Shown here: in pieces, positions 42,940 to 43,249 of the stretch
How positions within the stretch are numbered: position 1 is the first letter of the stretch
Layout: each line of letters opens with the position of its first letter
Origin: Actinomycetales bacterium
Lineage (GTDB): Bacteria > Actinomycetota > Actinomycetes > Actinomycetales > Cellulomonadaceae
NCBI GenBank assembly: GCA_012514545.1
Contig: JAAZAC010000015.1
Coordinates: forward strand, 1 to 43,249
Reading direction: 5' to 3'
Length of the DNA stretch: 43,249 nt
Notes under the pieces: generated by a model
The model's input: the letters and a program-made list of their open reading frames with translations, nothing else
What the model was told of the DNA's origin: nothing
Databases searched by the model: none
Translations under genes and position numbers: made by a program

Positions 42940-43123
42940 GGGGATGAGCCCTACTTCGGCCTGCCGGAGACGATGACCGACCTGTGCGCTCCCCGCGTGC
43001 GGGGGATGAGCCGTCACGGGCGTCGGACTTCTCGCCCTCGAGCAGGTGCGCTCCCCGCGTGCGGGGATGAGCCGGCGTTCAATCTCCCCCGGGTCCTGCT
43101 CGGCCCGTGCGCTCCCCGCGTGC
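42940..43123 (+). CRISPR. CRISPR array B, same repeat, read rightward
   Basis: This is the inverted form of the array A repeat, beginning GTGCGCTCCCCGC and ending GGGGATGAGCC. The first copy is truncated to its last 11 bases (42940-42950), though CCCC-TTCT-GGGG before and across it can still form a short stem. Full copies are 42984-43012 (29 bases, one extra G) and 43046-43073. A final copy at 43107-43123 keeps only the first 17 bases. The three spacers are each exactly 33 bases (42951-42983, 43013-43045, 43074-43106). None matches an array A spacer on either strand. By repeat polarity this array is transcribed rightward. Confidence 0.88.
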
Positions 43124-43249
43124 CAGAGGACCGCCAGTGCGTCGCTCAGGTCCCCTGCAGGCGTGGCGCGAGCGCCCCCCGCGACCATGCGCCACACCGT
43201 AGGCCCACGAGTGATCTTGCGGGGGCGGTTCGCGAGGAATCACCCGAAC
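43124..43249. other. Unassigned sequence to the right edge
   Basis: No gene, leader-like AT-rich tract or cas sequence is recognisable here. The only long open frame runs leftward through the CRISPR repeats and is not credible as a gene. Confidence 0.5.

Noticed and set aside
43168..43195. A possible further array B repeat
   Set aside because: It lies on the expected spacing, but only scattered matches to the repeat remain, no better than local GC-rich sequence.
42600..43197. Short open frames running through the CRISPR repeats
   Set aside because: They contain repeated translations of the repeat itself (for example LIPARGERT) and have no ribosome site.

Overview
The window is very GC-rich (mostly G or C in third codon positions) and densely packed. 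It comes from an actinobacterium, most likely a Micrococcales member of the Cellulomonas/Promicromonosporaceae kind. That placement is inference. It rests on the menaquinone pathway, the 14-subunit NADH dehydrogenase with long actinobacterial-type tails, TANNNT -10 boxes with leaderless starts, a DUF222/HNH nuclease and a type I-E-like CRISPR repeat. No rRNA, tRNA or insertion sequence is visible.

Region 1 (1-10150, minus strand) is one tightly coupled operon. In transcription order it encodes a PP2C phosphatase, an FHA protein, a membrane Ser/Thr kinase with an external domain, a 1,940-residue membrane-anchored Ig-like/fibronectin-III protein and a MoxR ATPase cut by the left edge. Every junction is a 4-base ATGA or GTGA overlap, which suggests a single surface-sensing or envelope-assembly module.

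Region 2 (10213-29100, minus strand) is the respiratory operon: an FAD-dependent geranylgeranyl-reductase-family enzyme, nuoA to nuoN, then a long-chain polyprenyl diphosphate synthase whose start overlaps the nuoN stop. A quinone-tail reductase and a quinone-tail synthase therefore bracket complex I. A near-perfect Rex operator sits just after the predicted transcription start, so the operon is probably controlled by the NADH/NAD+ ratio.

Region 3 (29182-40073) carries most of menaquinone biosynthesis on both strands: menG, menF, menD, menC, menB, menE and menA. Scattered among them are an HtrA-like protease, a SugE/Gdx-type SMR exporter, a 60-residue membrane peptide and a DUF3048 lipoprotein. 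Several of these genes appear to be transcribed as leaderless mRNAs, with a TANNNT box 6-8 bases before the start codon. menH and a DHNA-CoA thioesterase are not seen.

Region 4 (40037-43249) has a DUF4229 protein, a PLDc_N-type membrane protein, a DUF222/HNH nuclease with an exact LexA (SOS) operator, and a CRISPR locus. The CRISPR locus is odd. Two short arrays on opposite strands diverge from a perfect 30-base palindrome where a leader would be expected, and both decay at their outer ends. No cas gene lies inside the window.
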